NCBI GenBank assembly: GCA_002482505.1
Contig: DLGD01000012.1
Location: 1 to 64,000 of the forward strand
Length of the DNA stretch: 64,000 nucleotides
Direction of reading: 5' to 3'
Source: Christensenella sp. UBA7703
Lineage (GTDB): Bacteria; Bacillota; Clostridia; Christensenellales; CAG-138
In this document: positions 8,738 to 17,259 of the stretch, piece by piece
How positions within the stretch are numbered: position 1 is the stretch's first letter
How the letters are laid out: the number at the start of each line of letters is the position of its first letter
Translations under genes and position numbers: made by a program
Notes under the pieces: generated by a model
Database searches by the model: none
What the model saw: only the letters and a program-made list of their open reading frames with translations
Told to the model about the DNA's origin: nothing

Positions 8738-8770
8738 AAACGTCCATCTGAAAAGATGGGCGTTTGTTTT
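8738..8770 (+). terminator. Terminator after the zinc-ribbon gene
   Basis: Stem AAACGTCCATCT / AGATGGGCGTTT (one G-U pair) with a GAAA loop, then T-rich sequence. Confidence 0.85.
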
Positions 8771-8783
8771 TTGATTTTATTTT

Positions 8784-9470
8784 TTATCCGTAGATTAGCT
8801 TTGGCATAAAGTCCAGCTTGTCCGCCGCGACACAGTGATAATAGATCCCGTTTCGCTCGCCTTCAAAGGCATAGCGGTTCGCTTCCCCATGGAGATGGCC
8901 ATAGACCACGATCTGCACTCCGGCTGCCTCAAGCCGCTCAGTGAAGCCGCTCCCCTTCTCCTTGTCCGTAAACGGCGGAAAATGCAGCATTGCGATCTTT
9001 GTCTCCACAGCCGGAAGCGAGGAGAGCGAGAGCGAGAGGCGATCCAACTCGCGTAAATAGATTTTCTGATCCTCCGCGTTGAAGTTGTTGCTGCCGGGGC
9101 AGAGCCAGCCGCGACTGCCGCAGATGCCGATTCCGTTTTCCACAATCGAATCATTCTGCAGCGCACGCATGCCGTCCGGCAGGCTGGAACGCACCCTGCC
9201 GATGGCGCTCCACCAATAGTCGTGATTGCCCTTTAAAAGAATCTTTTTGCCGGGCAGATTGCCGATAAACGAAAGATCGGGCAACGCGGCGCTAAGCTGC
9301 ATTGCCCAACTGATATCGCCGGGAATCAGCACGAGATCGTCCGCTTGCACACGTTCTCGCCAATTCCGCTCTAATTTTTCCGCATGTCCGCGCCAGGCTT
9401 CGCCAAACACATCCATGGGTTTTTCCGAGGTGAGCGAGAGATGCAAGTCCGCAATGGCGTATATCTGCAT
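8784..9470 (-). CDS. Calcineurin-like metallophosphoesterase
   Basis: A 228-residue phosphoesterase with the complete metal-binding signature: DLHLS at the N-terminus (residues 8-12), PGDISW, GNHDYWW, a lone His in MLHFPPF, and GHLHGEA near the C-terminus. It probably acts on a phosphodiester or phosphomonoester in the cytoplasm; there is no signal peptide. The gene is 44 bp downstream of a small acidic zinc-ribbon protein gene and shares its promoter. Confidence 0.88.
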   Translation of the reverse strand: MQIYAIADLHLSLTSEKPMDVFGEAWRGHAEKLERNWRERVQADDLVLIPGDISWAMQLSAALPDLSFIGNLPGKKILLKGNHDYWWSAIGRVRSSLPDGMRALQNDSIVENGIGICGSRGWLCPGSNNFNAEDQKIYLRELDRLSLSLSSLPAVETKIAMLHFPPFTDKEKGSGFTERLEAAGVQIVVYGHLHGEANRYAFEGERNGIYYHCVAADKLDFMPKLIYG

Positions 9471-9514
9471 CCAACCGCTCCTCTCATTTCGCGCGTTTCT
9501 GCGCGTAGTCTCGC

Positions 9515-9838
9515 TTATTCTTCTTCAGCGTCGAGGTCTTCCTCGTCCTCAAGAAGGTCATCATCGTCAAACTCGTCGTCCGCCGGTACGGTGGAGGCAT
9601 TCTCCAGCTCGACCTGACGTTTTTTCTCTTTGAGGCAAGCGATGCAAAGCTCGCCGCCGCGCACTGCGGGTGCTTCGCCGCACTCGGAGCACAGGACGAC
9701 TTCGTCGTCCTCGCTCTCCTCTTCCGAATGCCGGATATGCGTCTGCGCACGCTTCATTTCGCGCTTGCAAACTTCGCAAAAATCTTCACCCTCACGGATG
9801 TAGTTCAATTCACACTTCGGGCACTTATGCAATGCCAT
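9515..9838 (-). CDS. Small zinc-ribbon protein with acidic tail
   Basis: A 107-residue hypothetical protein. Residues 1-30 hold a ribbon (CPKCELN...CEVCKRE), residues about 47-66 a second (CSECGEA...CIACLKE), and the last 30 residues are nearly all Asp and Glu. The first ribbon resembles those of topoisomerase-like or adaptor proteins. No function is known to me. The start MALHKCPKC was chosen over an ATG 27 nt upstream because the core motif begins there and GGCGAGAAG precedes it. Its promoter carries a perfect 15-bp palindrome at the transcription start. Confidence 0.7.
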   Translation of the reverse strand: MALHKCPKCELNYIREGEDFCEVCKREMKRAQTHIRHSEEESEDDEVVLCSECGEAPAVRGGELCIACLKEKKRQVELENASTVPADDEFDDDDLLEDEEDLDAEEE

Positions 9839-9862
9839 AGCTTCTCGCCCTGCCTTTGGTTT

Positions 9863-9877
9863 CAAACGTTACGTTTG
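9863..9877 (-). promoter_or_regulatory. Palindromic operator candidate
   Basis: Perfect 7-1-7 palindrome CAAACGTTACGTTTG lying directly downstream of the -10 element, where a repressor would block initiation. It does not match the PerR-like, CIRCE or LexA sites elsewhere in this window. Confidence 0.45.
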
Positions 9878-9879
9878 GT

Positions 9880-9908
9880 ATTATGCTAAAGTTTTTTATG
9901 CATGTCAA
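9880..9908 (-). promoter_or_regulatory. Promoter of the zinc-ribbon/phosphoesterase operon
   Basis: Reverse-strand TTGACA (9903-9908), 17 bp, CATAAT (9880-9885). Confidence 0.65.
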
Positions 9909-9932
9909 GGAAAAGTTCTTATTCATGAAAAT

Positions 9933-9956
9933 CGCCCGCGATTCGGGCGTTTTTTT
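9933..9956. terminator. Terminator after lon-engB
   Basis: Hairpin CGCCCG / CGGGCG with a 5-nt loop, flanked by a T-run on the plus strand and ATTTT on the reverse strand. It lies just past the engB stop codon. Confidence 0.6.
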
Positions 9957-9982
9957 GCATCCATTCCCGTCAGTTTGCGGCA

Positions 9983-10675
9983 TTATTCGCTTTCTTCGTC
10001 CGCTTGCGCCGTTTCCATCTCCGCGAATGCTTCAGCAGCAGAGGCAAAGAGCAGTTCTGTTTCCGCCTGCCGCTGCGCCTGCCCTTCCGCATCCGCAAAA
10101 ATCTGGCCGATGCGCTCGATGAGTGCGTCTTTGCCAATTTTCTCCTCCGCGGAAAACGGGATTGCAAACGCGGGGGCGCCGAGCAGCTTGGCCGCTTTGT
10201 TTGCAGCGATCATCCGCTGGGATTTGCTGATCTTGTCCGCCTTGGTTGCAACCACCGTAAACGGTACCCCCGCGTGCAGCGTCCACTGGAACATCTGGCG
10301 ATCCTCCGGCGAGGGTTCATGGCGGATATCGACAAGGAGGAACAGGTGCTTTGGCCTGCCGCTTTGCATATAACCGCCGATCAGGTCGCCCCACTCGGTC
10401 TGTTCGTCCTTGCTGCGTTTGGCAAAGCCATAGCCTGGCAAATCGACAAGGTAAAACGCGTTGTTGAGCAGAAAATAGTTGACCAACCGCGTCTTGCCCG
10501 GCGTTTGAGAGGTCTTTGCGAGCTTCCGGTTGTTGGTCAGGCAGTTGATGAGGCTGCTTTTACCGACATTGCTGCGGCCAACCACCGCGATTTCGCACGC
10601 AAGCGGGGCAGGGTATCCTTGACCCTGCCCAACGCTTGTGACAAATGATGCTTGATTAATGGCGAACTGCTTCAT
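9983..10675 (-). CDS. engB: Ribosome biogenesis GTPase EngB/YsxC
   Basis: A P-loop GTPase needed for assembly of the 50S ribosomal subunit. The 230-residue protein shows G1 GRSNVGKSS (about residues 33-41), G2 TPGKTRLVN, G3 DLPGYGFAK, G4 TKADK and G5 SAEEK. The C-terminus extends about 30 residues past the usual end in an Ala/Glu-rich helix. The gene overlaps the end of lon by 20 bp, the same lon-engB order as in Bacillus, so the two are probably translationally coupled. Confidence 0.95.
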   Translation of the reverse strand: MKQFAINQASFVTSVGQGQGYPAPLACEIAVVGRSNVGKSSLINCLTNNRKLAKTSQTPGKTRLVNYFLLNNAFYLVDLPGYGFAKRSKDEQTEWGDLIGGYMQSGRPKHLFLLVDIRHEPSPEDRQMFQWTLHAGVPFTVVATKADKISKSQRMIAANKAAKLLGAPAFAIPFSAEEKIGKDALIERIGQIFADAEGQAQRQAETELLFASAAEAFAEMETAQADEESE

Positions 10676-13031
10676 GTGTGATGTCCAGTCCCGGCAGGTT
10701 CAGCCGGGGTTCCGTTCCATGCGGGTGCATGGTGAGCGCAACATGCAATACGTCGTCCACCGTCTCCGCGTAGTCAATCTTCAGCGCGCCTTTGATATCC
10801 GCAGGCACGTCGTAGAGATCCTCACGGTTTGCCTTGGGCAGCACGACGCGGTCAACGCCCGCGCGCACGGCGGCAAGGAGCTTTTCGCGCAGACCGCCGA
10901 TCGGCAGCACGCGCCCGCGCAGGGTAACTTCACCCGTCATCGCGACCGTGCTCTTGACCGGAATACCGGTGAGCGCGGAGACCAGCGCTGTCGCCATCGC
11001 AACGCCCGCGGAGGGACCATCCTTCGGCACCGCACCTTCCGGCACATGGATGTGGACATCCAGCGTCTCAAGGAATGCGGGATCGATGCCAAAGCGCGCG
11101 GTGTTCGCGCGGACATAGGTCATCGCAGCCTTTGCCGACTCCTGCATCACGTCGCCCAATTGCCCCGTGAGTTGCAGAATGCCTTTGCCGGGCACCGCCG
11201 CACTCTCGACTTCCAGCGTTTCGCCGCCGACGCTCGTCCAGGCAAGGCCCGTGACAACGCCGACCGTATCGGGACGAAGGGGCTCGCTCTTCTTGAACTT
11301 CTGCGGCCCGAGCCATTCGGTGATACGGCTCTCCGTAAGGGTGATGCGCGTCTTGCCTTCCGCCAGATCGCAGGCGGCCTTGCGGCAGATGCTTGCAATC
11401 ACGCGTTCGAGTTCGCGCACGCCCGCCTCGCGGGTGTAGCCGCCGATGAGGATACCGAGCGCTTCGTCAGAAATGCGCAAGTTCGTCTTTTTCAACCCGT
11501 GTTTTTCCATCTGTTTGGGCAGCAGGTGGCAACGGGCGATTTCAACCTTCTCGTCAAAGAGATAGCTCGGCACTTCGATGATCTCCATGCGATCCAGCAG
11601 CGGGCGCGGAATCGAGCTCGCGTCGTTCGCGGTTGTGATCATCATCGCACGGCTCAGGTCATACGGCAGTTCGAGGAAGTGATCCGTAAACGCAAAGTTT
11701 TGCGCGCTGTCAAGTACCTCCAGCATCGCGCTGGACGGGTCGCCTCTCATATCCTTGCCGAGTTTGTCGATTTCGTCAAACAGCAGCACGGGGTTGATCG
11801 AGCCGCTCTTGCGCATGGCCTCGATCACGCGGCCCGGCTGCGCGCCGATGTAGGTACGCCGGTGTCCGCGAATCTCCGCCTCGTCATGCACACCGCCGAG
11901 GCTCATGCGGACAAACTTGCGTCCCATCGCCTCCGCAATGCCACGCACGATGGACGTTTTGCCAACGCCCGGAGGGCCGACCAGGCAGAGAATCTGTCCT
12001 TGCGGGTTATTCGTCAACCGCTGCACGGCGAGGGTTTCGATGATGCGTGTCTTTACCTTCTCCATGCCGAAGTGGTCGCGGTCGAGCACGGCCTTTGCAT
12101 GCGCAAGGTCGAGGTTATCCACCGTTTCCTCTGTCCAGGGCAGATCGAGAATCAGCTCGATATACGCCTGCGCCATCGGCGCTTCGTGCGAGCCGCCGGG
12201 CAATGTTGCAAAACGGTCAAGCTGTTTGTTGAGCGCCTTTCGCACCTCCGGCGGGAGATTCTTTTTCTCCGCGCGTTCGCGATAGGCGTCCAGAACGTCG
12301 TCCTCGCCTTCGCCAAGCTCTTCCTGAACGGCCTTGAGCTGCTCGCGAAGGACAAATTCCTTCTGGTTGCGCTCGACTGCGGCCTTGATCTTGCCTGCGA
12401 TACGGCGGTCCACCTGCATCACGAGCAGTTCGTTTTCAATGATGCCGAGCAGGCTTGCCGCGCGGGAAACGAGATCCGTCTGCTCGATCAGTTTCTGCTT
12501 GTCCTCCAGCTTGCTGACCACATGCTGGGCGATCGCATCCGTGAGTTCAGAAAGCGTCGGTAGCGCGAGCACCGCGTCTTTTTGATCCTGCGTCAGCCGG
12601 TCGCGCTGACCCGCATGGTCGGTAAAGCCTTCGCTGAGCCTGCGGCGCAGGGCTTCCGCCGTGAATTCGTCCGGCTCGACATCCTCAATCACCTCAACCT
12701 GCGCGGTATAATGCGGGTTTTCGGAGATCACGTGTGCGATCTTCGCGCGCGCCACACCGGTGACCAGAAGATGTACCGTGTCGTTCTGGATACGGAACAC
12801 CTGCCGAATGCGGCAGATGGTGCCGACGGAGTAGAGATCCTCCGGCGTGACATCGACTACTTTTGCGTTTTTTTGCGAAACAAAGAGGGCATATCCCTCA
12901 TCAGAAAGCGCCTGCTCCATGGCGGATAAGGTCTTTTTCCGTCCGATATCGCAATGCATCACTTCGTTTGGCAACACCGCAATACCGCGAAGCGGGATCA
13001 CGGGCAGCGTTACGATTCCATGCAATTCCAT
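10656..13031 (-). CDS. lon: ATP-dependent Lon protease
   Basis: Soluble hexameric AAA+ protease that degrades misfolded and regulatory proteins. The 791-residue length is normal. It has the N-terminal substrate domain (from about residue 6), a coiled-coil region, Walker A GPPGVGKTS, Walker B LLFDEIDK and the C-terminal protease domain with the Ser-Lys dyad (KDGPSAGVA and PVKSTVAMTGEVTLRG). A GGAGGTG ribosome site precedes the start. Upstream lie two promoters and a CIRCE-like operator, so heat-shock control by HrcA is likely. engB follows and overlaps. Confidence 0.96.
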   Translation of the reverse strand: MELHGIVTLPVIPLRGIAVLPNEVMHCDIGRKKTLSAMEQALSDEGYALFVSQKNAKVVDVTPEDLYSVGTICRIRQVFRIQNDTVHLLVTGVARAKIAHVISENPHYTAQVEVIEDVEPDEFTAEALRRRLSEGFTDHAGQRDRLTQDQKDAVLALPTLSELTDAIAQHVVSKLEDKQKLIEQTDLVSRAASLLGIIENELLVMQVDRRIAGKIKAAVERNQKEFVLREQLKAVQEELGEGEDDVLDAYRERAEKKNLPPEVRKALNKQLDRFATLPGGSHEAPMAQAYIELILDLPWTEETVDNLDLAHAKAVLDRDHFGMEKVKTRIIETLAVQRLTNNPQGQILCLVGPPGVGKTSIVRGIAEAMGRKFVRMSLGGVHDEAEIRGHRRTYIGAQPGRVIEAMRKSGSINPVLLFDEIDKLGKDMRGDPSSAMLEVLDSAQNFAFTDHFLELPYDLSRAMMITTANDASSIPRPLLDRMEIIEVPSYLFDEKVEIARCHLLPKQMEKHGLKKTNLRISDEALGILIGGYTREAGVRELERVIASICRKAACDLAEGKTRITLTESRITEWLGPQKFKKSEPLRPDTVGVVTGLAWTSVGGETLEVESAAVPGKGILQLTGQLGDVMQESAKAAMTYVRANTARFGIDPAFLETLDVHIHVPEGAVPKDGPSAGVAMATALVSALTGIPVKSTVAMTGEVTLRGRVLPIGGLREKLLAAVRAGVDRVVLPKANREDLYDVPADIKGALKIDYAETVDDVLHVALTMHPHGTEPRLNLPGLDITHEAVRH

Positions 13032-13204
13032 CCTGTTTTCACCTCCATCAGGGGGTTGGATTACAGTCCCCTTGACTTAACAATCTGTTCCTATCAGTTT
13101 ATCTCCTGAACACGGGTTCCTTTCGACTCTGCCCGGTATCTCGTAAAGCCACGAGAAAACCGGATTGCGTTTATAAGAGTCCCATGTTCTTGGATCGTAG
13201 TTTC

Positions 13205-13233
13205 AGTATAGCGGCTCATATTATACAATGCAA
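13205..13233 (-). promoter_or_regulatory. Proximal lon promoter
   Basis: Reverse-strand TTGCAT (13228-13233), 17 bp, TATACT (13205-13210). It lies downstream of the CIRCE-like site, so it may give basal expression. Confidence 0.6.
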
Positions 13234-13282
13234 ACACTCAAACTTGCATATTGTAACGCCACAACTACAAGACTGTGAACTT

Positions 13283-13309
13283 TTAGCATCAAACGAGTGA
13301 GAGTGCTAA
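13283..13309 (-). promoter_or_regulatory. CIRCE-like HrcA operator upstream of lon
   Basis: Arms TTAGCATCA and GAGTGCTAA are separated by 9 nt. The CIRCE consensus is TTAGCACTC-N9-GAGTGCTAA; one arm is perfect and the other matches in its outer six bases. The site begins directly after the distal promoter, overlapping the expected transcript start, the usual position for HrcA repression. Confidence 0.7.
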
Positions 13310-13317
13310 CAGCGACT

Positions 13318-13326
13318 ATTTTACCA
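13318..13326 (-). promoter_or_regulatory. Distal lon promoter, extended -10
   Basis: Reverse-strand TGGTAAAAT, an extended -10 element, with a weak -35. The CIRCE-like site follows about 8 nt downstream. Confidence 0.5.
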
Positions 13327-13452
13327 TAGTTTTTCTGTTTCGAAACCCCCGATTTCTCCGATTTTCACATTTTACCAAGAATGATTCCTGCCTATTTTCC
13401 AGCGTGCTTGGATAGCAGAGAGATCATCCCTTTGCTGCGCGGCGCGTGGTGT

Positions 13453-13481
13453 TTGCTCTTTTGCCGCGCTTGCGATAAAAT
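13453..13481 (+). promoter_or_regulatory. Promoter of the mgtA leader
   Basis: TTGCTC (13453-13458), 17 bp, TAAAAT (13476-13481). This gives a 5' leader of about 245 nt before mgtA. Confidence 0.55.
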
Positions 13482-13529
13482 AAGGAAGATCATCCCGATC
13501 AAAGCAAATCCATCAGGAGGTGAAGAGCA

Positions 13530-13634
13530 ATGCCTGACCGAACTAGTCTGAACAGGTGCGGTATTCCTTGTTCCAAGGCAAGCGCAAACCATTCCCCGCA
13601 GTTGCGAAGCGTTGCTCTTTCCCCGGCAAGATAG
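13530..13634 (+). CDS. 34-codon leader ORF upstream of mgtA
   Basis: Short frame with a near-perfect ribosome site (AGGAGGTGAAGAGCA then ATG), beginning MPDRTSLNRCGIPCSK and ending LSPAR. It contains four prolines and several Arg. It sits in the 5' leader of the magnesium-transporter gene, with about 100 nt between its stop and the mgtA start. In enterobacteria a proline-containing leader peptide (MgtL) couples translation to mgtA transcription; this could be an independent counterpart. It does not look like the M-box Mg riboswitch to me. The peptide itself may not matter. Confidence 0.5.
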   Translation: MPDRTSLNRCGIPCSKASANHSPQLRSVALSPAR

Positions 13635-13734
13635 CGCTCCGGTCTGCGTTTGCGTTGGAATCTGCGTTACCGTCCTGTTCATACAAATCCCACTGGGTTT
13701 ACCGTCACGGTTGGTATGAAAGGATGTGAAGCAA

Positions 13735-16371
13735 ATGCTATTTCGCAAAAAAACTCCAAACACCGTTAAAAAGCAGAATGAATGTGAGGCGGTTCTGCGC
13801 CGCTTTGCCGGCATGGATGAAACCGCCATGCTGACCCAGTTGGAAACTTCCGCGCTGGGTCTTTCCGCTGCAAAAGCGCAGGAGAAACTCGGAAAATTCG
13901 GCTACAACAAGATCGTCACCGCAAAGGACAACGGTATGATTGGCCGCATGCTCGAAGCGCTGATCAACCCCTTTAATCTTGTGTTGTTCCTTGTCGCAAT
14001 CATCACGTTTATTACGGACGTCGTTCTTCCGATCAAGTCTGATTTCACGACGGTTTCGATTATTCTTGCACTGATCCTCATCTCCAGCGCGATTTCGTTC
14101 TTCCAGAGCGAAAGTTCCAGCAACGCGGCAGCAAAGCTCTCCAAGATGATTACCAACAAAGCAGATGCGCTCCGCGACGGAGCCTTTCTCGAAGTCAACA
14201 TCGACGAAATCGTCCCCGGTGATGTCATTCGTCTGTCCGCCGGTGATATGCTTCCCGGTGATGTGCGATTCCTCACCACAAAAGACGCATTTTTATCGCA
14301 GTCCGCCCTCACGGGTGAATCCGCTCCAGTGGAGAAATTTGCCAGCGTTCCCAACGAAGGCGCACAGTCTCTGACCGATCTTGCCAATATCGGTTTCATG
14401 GGTACAAACCTTCTCAGCGGCAGCGCAACCGCGGTCGTTTTGACCACAGGAAACAACACTTACTTCGGCTCAATGGCGCAAAGCCTAACAGGCGATAAAG
14501 CAAAAAACAGCTTTGAGCGCGGCGTCGAGTCGATCTCCGGGCTACTCATGCGCATCATGTTTGTCATGGTGCCTGTAATCTTTGTTATTAACGGCATTAC
14601 CAAGGGAAACTGGGGATCGGCTTTGCTGTTCGCGGTAACGGTCGCCGTTGGCCTCACGCCGGAGATGCTGCCGATGATCATGACTTCCACGCTGGCACGC
14701 GGTGCAATCTCGATGTCCAAGCACCAAACCATCGTCAAGACGCTTTCCGCCATTCAAACATTTGGCGAAATGGATATTCTCTGCACGGACAAAACAGGAA
14801 CACTGACGGAAGATAAAATCATCCTCGAAAAATACATGGACGTTTTAGGACGCGATGATCCGCATGTTCTCCTGCAGGCATATCTCAACAGCCACTTTCA
14901 GACAGGACTAAAGAACCTGCTCGATCTTGCGATCATCAATCGTGCGCTGTCCAACGGGTTTGAGCCGCAACTGTCCGGCTATACCCGCGTGGACGAGATT
15001 CCTTTTGACTTCACGCGCAGACGCATGAGTGTCGTTCTTGCAAATGCTGACGGAAAGCGGCAGCTCATCACGAAAGGCGCGGTAGAGGAGATTATCTCCA
15101 TCTGCAAGTTTATCGAACAGGAAGGCACCGTTCGCCCGCTTGACGAAGCCGCGCTAGGCGAGGCCATGCGCGTCTATCAGGAGCACAATCGCGATGGGCT
15201 TCGGGTCATCGCCGTGGCACAAAAGGAAGACGTCGCAGGCAGTGGCTGTTTTGACGTGAAAGATGAGAGCGACATGGTATTAATCGGCTTTGTAGGCTTT
15301 CTGGATCCACCAAAGGAGAGCGCAAAACAAGCGATTGACGCGCTGCGGGAACACGGAGTTCGCGTGGTCGTGTTGACAGGCGATAGCGAAGGCGTCGCCA
15401 TCAAAGTTTGCTCCAAAGTGGGTATTCCCACCGATCAGTGTATTATGGGTAACGAAGTCGAGACAATGGACGACGAAACGCTCGGAACCGTGGTAAAAAC
15501 TTGCGATCTGTTTAGCAAGCTCTCCCCTTCGCAAAAGCGGCGCGTGGTCGGCGCGCTTCAAAAAGGCGGGCACACGGTTGGATACATGGGAGACGGAATC
15601 AACGATGCACCCGCGCTGCGCGAGGCAGACGTCGGCATCTCCGTAGACAGCGGGGTTGACATTGCAAAAGAGACCGCCGATATCATTCTGCTCAAGAAGG
15701 ATCTGATGGTGCTGGAGGAAGGTGTGCTGGAAGGCAGGCGTACCTTTGGCAACATTATGAAATATATCAAGATGACCGTTTCCGGCAATTTTGGAAATAT
15801 GATTTCCATGATGGGCGCAAGTATCTTCCTGCCATTTTTGCCGATGCTTCCGGTGCATATTTTAACCCAGAACCTTTTGTGCGATTTTTCGCAGATTGGT
15901 ATCCCTTTTGACAGCGTCGACAAGGATTATCTCCTCTCGCCTCGCCGCTGGGAACCCGTGGGCATCCGGCGGTTTATGATGCTGTTTGGGCCTGTAAGCT
16001 CGATTTTCGATTTGATCAGCTTTGCGGTTTTATGGTGGATTATCCGCGCGAACACACAATCCCTTGCTCCGCTGTTCCAGGCAGGCTGGTTTCTCTTTGG
16101 CACGCTCTCGCAGATTTTGGTCGTGCATATGATTCGAACCGGCAAGGTTCCGTTTTTTCAGAGTCGGGCCTCGCTGCCGCTGGTACTGTCCACACTGTCG
16201 GTTGGCATCGTTGCAATCATACTGGTCTTTACGCCATTTGCGAAGGGTATTGATCTTGCAACGCTACCTCTATCCTATATTCCCTGGCTCGTCCTTCTGC
16301 TCATCGGATATTGTCTGGTTACGCAGGTCGCAAAACGTTGGTACATCAAGCGTTATGGCGAGTGGTTATAA
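13735..16371 (+). CDS. mgtA: Magnesium-translocating P-type ATPase
   Basis: Membrane pump of the P3B ATPase group that imports Mg2+. The 878-residue protein has the N-terminal cytoplasmic extension, actuator loop with TGES (LTGESAPVEKF), phosphorylation site DKTGTLTEDKI, hinge GDGINDAPALREADVGI, and the C-terminal segment with NLLCDFSQIGIPFDSVD that is typical of MgtA/MgtB. An in-frame GTG 9 nt upstream is possible, but AAAGGATG is better spaced for the ATG at 13735. Expression is probably set by the leader (13488-13734), which holds a short ORF. A terminator follows at 16421. Confidence 0.93.
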   Translation: MLFRKKTPNTVKKQNECEAVLRRFAGMDETAMLTQLETSALGLSAAKAQEKLGKFGYNKIVTAKDNGMIGRMLEALINPFNLVLFLVAIITFITDVVLPIKSDFTTVSIILALILISSAISFFQSESSSNAAAKLSKMITNKADALRDGAFLEVNIDEIVPGDVIRLSAGDMLPGDVRFLTTKDAFLSQSALTGESAPVEKFASVPNEGAQSLTDLANIGFMGTNLLSGSATAVVLTTGNNTYFGSMAQSLTGDKAKNSFERGVESISGLLMRIMFVMVPVIFVINGITKGNWGSALLFAVTVAVGLTPEMLPMIMTSTLARGAISMSKHQTIVKTLSAIQTFGEMDILCTDKTGTLTEDKIILEKYMDVLGRDDPHVLLQAYLNSHFQTGLKNLLDLAIINRALSNGFEPQLSGYTRVDEIPFDFTRRRMSVVLANADGKRQLITKGAVEEIISICKFIEQEGTVRPLDEAALGEAMRVYQEHNRDGLRVIAVAQKEDVAGSGCFDVKDESDMVLIGFVGFLDPPKESAKQAIDALREHGVRVVVLTGDSEGVAIKVCSKVGIPTDQCIMGNEVETMDDETLGTVVKTCDLFSKLSPSQKRRVVGALQKGGHTVGYMGDGINDAPALREADVGISVDSGVDIAKETADIILLKKDLMVLEEGVLEGRRTFGNIMKYIKMTVSGNFGNMISMMGASIFLPFLPMLPVHILTQNLLCDFSQIGIPFDSVDKDYLLSPRRWEPVGIRRFMMLFGPVSSIFDLISFAVLWWIIRANTQSLAPLFQAGWFLFGTLSQILVVHMIRTGKVPFFQSRASLPLVLSTLSVGIVAIILVFTPFAKGIDLATLPLSYIPWLVLLLIGYCLVTQVAKRWYIKRYGEWL

Positions 16372-16420
16372 GTCGGCATTCAACACTAGCGTATGATAGT
16401 CCGTATCAATCACAATTCAT

Positions 16421-16456
16421 CAGCTCTCCGTGCAGAAAACATGGAGAGCTGTTTTT
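16421..16456 (+). terminator. Terminator of mgtA
   Basis: Stem CAGCTCTCC / GGAGAGCTG followed by TTTTTG. Confidence 0.85.
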
Positions 16457-16476
16457 GTTCTTTGCTCTTTACGCAA

Positions 16477-16511
16477 ACAAAACGACGGCCCACATCATCT
16501 GTGAACCGCCG
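16477..16511 (-). terminator. Terminator of rubrerythrin gene
   Basis: On the reverse strand arms CGGCGGTTCAC and GTGGGCCGTCG pair over 11 bp with three G-U pairs, then TTTTGTTTG follows. It lies about 90 bp past the stop codon. Confidence 0.65.
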
Positions 16512-16601
16512 GTTTGTATCAATCAGCTCTTGAGCTTGCTTTCATTGGCCGCACGGAGAAAACCCGTTTTCGCTCCGTTTGCCAATTCTTATAAATAAAA
16601 C

Positions 16602-17141
16602 TTAGTAATTGACCGAGCGCAGTTCGAAGAATGCCTTCGGGTGCGCGCAGACGGGGCAGACTTCCGGCGCTTTGGTGCCTTCGTAGAGATAACCGCAGTT
16701 GCGGCACTGCCAGACAACCTTGCCATCCTTCTCGTAAACTTTGCTGTCTTTGAGGTTTGCGGCAAGCTTGTTATAGCGCTCCTCGTGGCTCTTCTCAATC
16801 TCCGCAACCGCAGCAAACTGATACGCAAGCTTGTCAAAGCCTTCCGCCTTGGCGTCTTCCGCAAAGCCCTTGTACATCTCGGTCCACTCATAGTGCTCGC
16901 CTTCGGCAGCCATCTTCAGCGCTTCGTCGAGATTGGGCATTTCGCCGCCATGCAGCGCCTTAAACCACAATTTGGCATGCTCTTTTTCGTTGTCCGCGGT
17001 TTCGGCAAAGATTGCGGAAATCTGCTCGAAGCCCGCTTTCTTCGCGACCGATGCAAAGTAGGTATACTTGTTTCTGGCCTGCGATTCGCCTGAAAATGCC
17101 GTCTGAAGGTTCTGTTCCGTCTTGCTTCCTTTGAGTTCCAT
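16602..17141 (-). CDS. rbr: Rubrerythrin
   Basis: Cytoplasmic non-heme iron peroxidase that reduces hydrogen peroxide in anaerobes. The 179-residue protein has the ferritin-like di-iron domain with ligands in FSGESQARNKY, NEKEHAK and AEIEKSHEERY, then a C-terminal rubredoxin-like domain with two pairs of Cys (CRNCGY...CPVCAH). AGGAGGATC precedes the start. It follows the PerR-like gene by 118 bp on the same strand, so it is probably part of the same peroxide-response unit. Confidence 0.95.
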   Translation of the reverse strand: MELKGSKTEQNLQTAFSGESQARNKYTYFASVAKKAGFEQISAIFAETADNEKEHAKLWFKALHGGEMPNLDEALKMAAEGEHYEWTEMYKGFAEDAKAEGFDKLAYQFAAVAEIEKSHEERYNKLAANLKDSKVYEKDGKVVWQCRNCGYLYEGTKAPEVCPVCAHPKAFFELRSVNY

Positions 17142-17259
17142 GCTTGTGATCCTCCTGTTTTTCAGTCATTCGTGCGTGTTTCGTTGGGCAGCGCCCTTTG
17201 GAAAACAATGTTATGTATCAATCCGCATGACAGCCTGTTTTTTCACAAGGCTGCCCGGC

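Noticed and set aside
10659..12563. 634-codon open frame on the plus strand
   Set aside because: It lies wholly antisense to lon, whose family motifs are complete. Long antisense frames are expected in GC-rich codon positions.
13481..13734. M-box magnesium riboswitch before mgtA
   Set aside because: The conserved M-box sequence blocks are not seen by eye; a covariance search would settle this.
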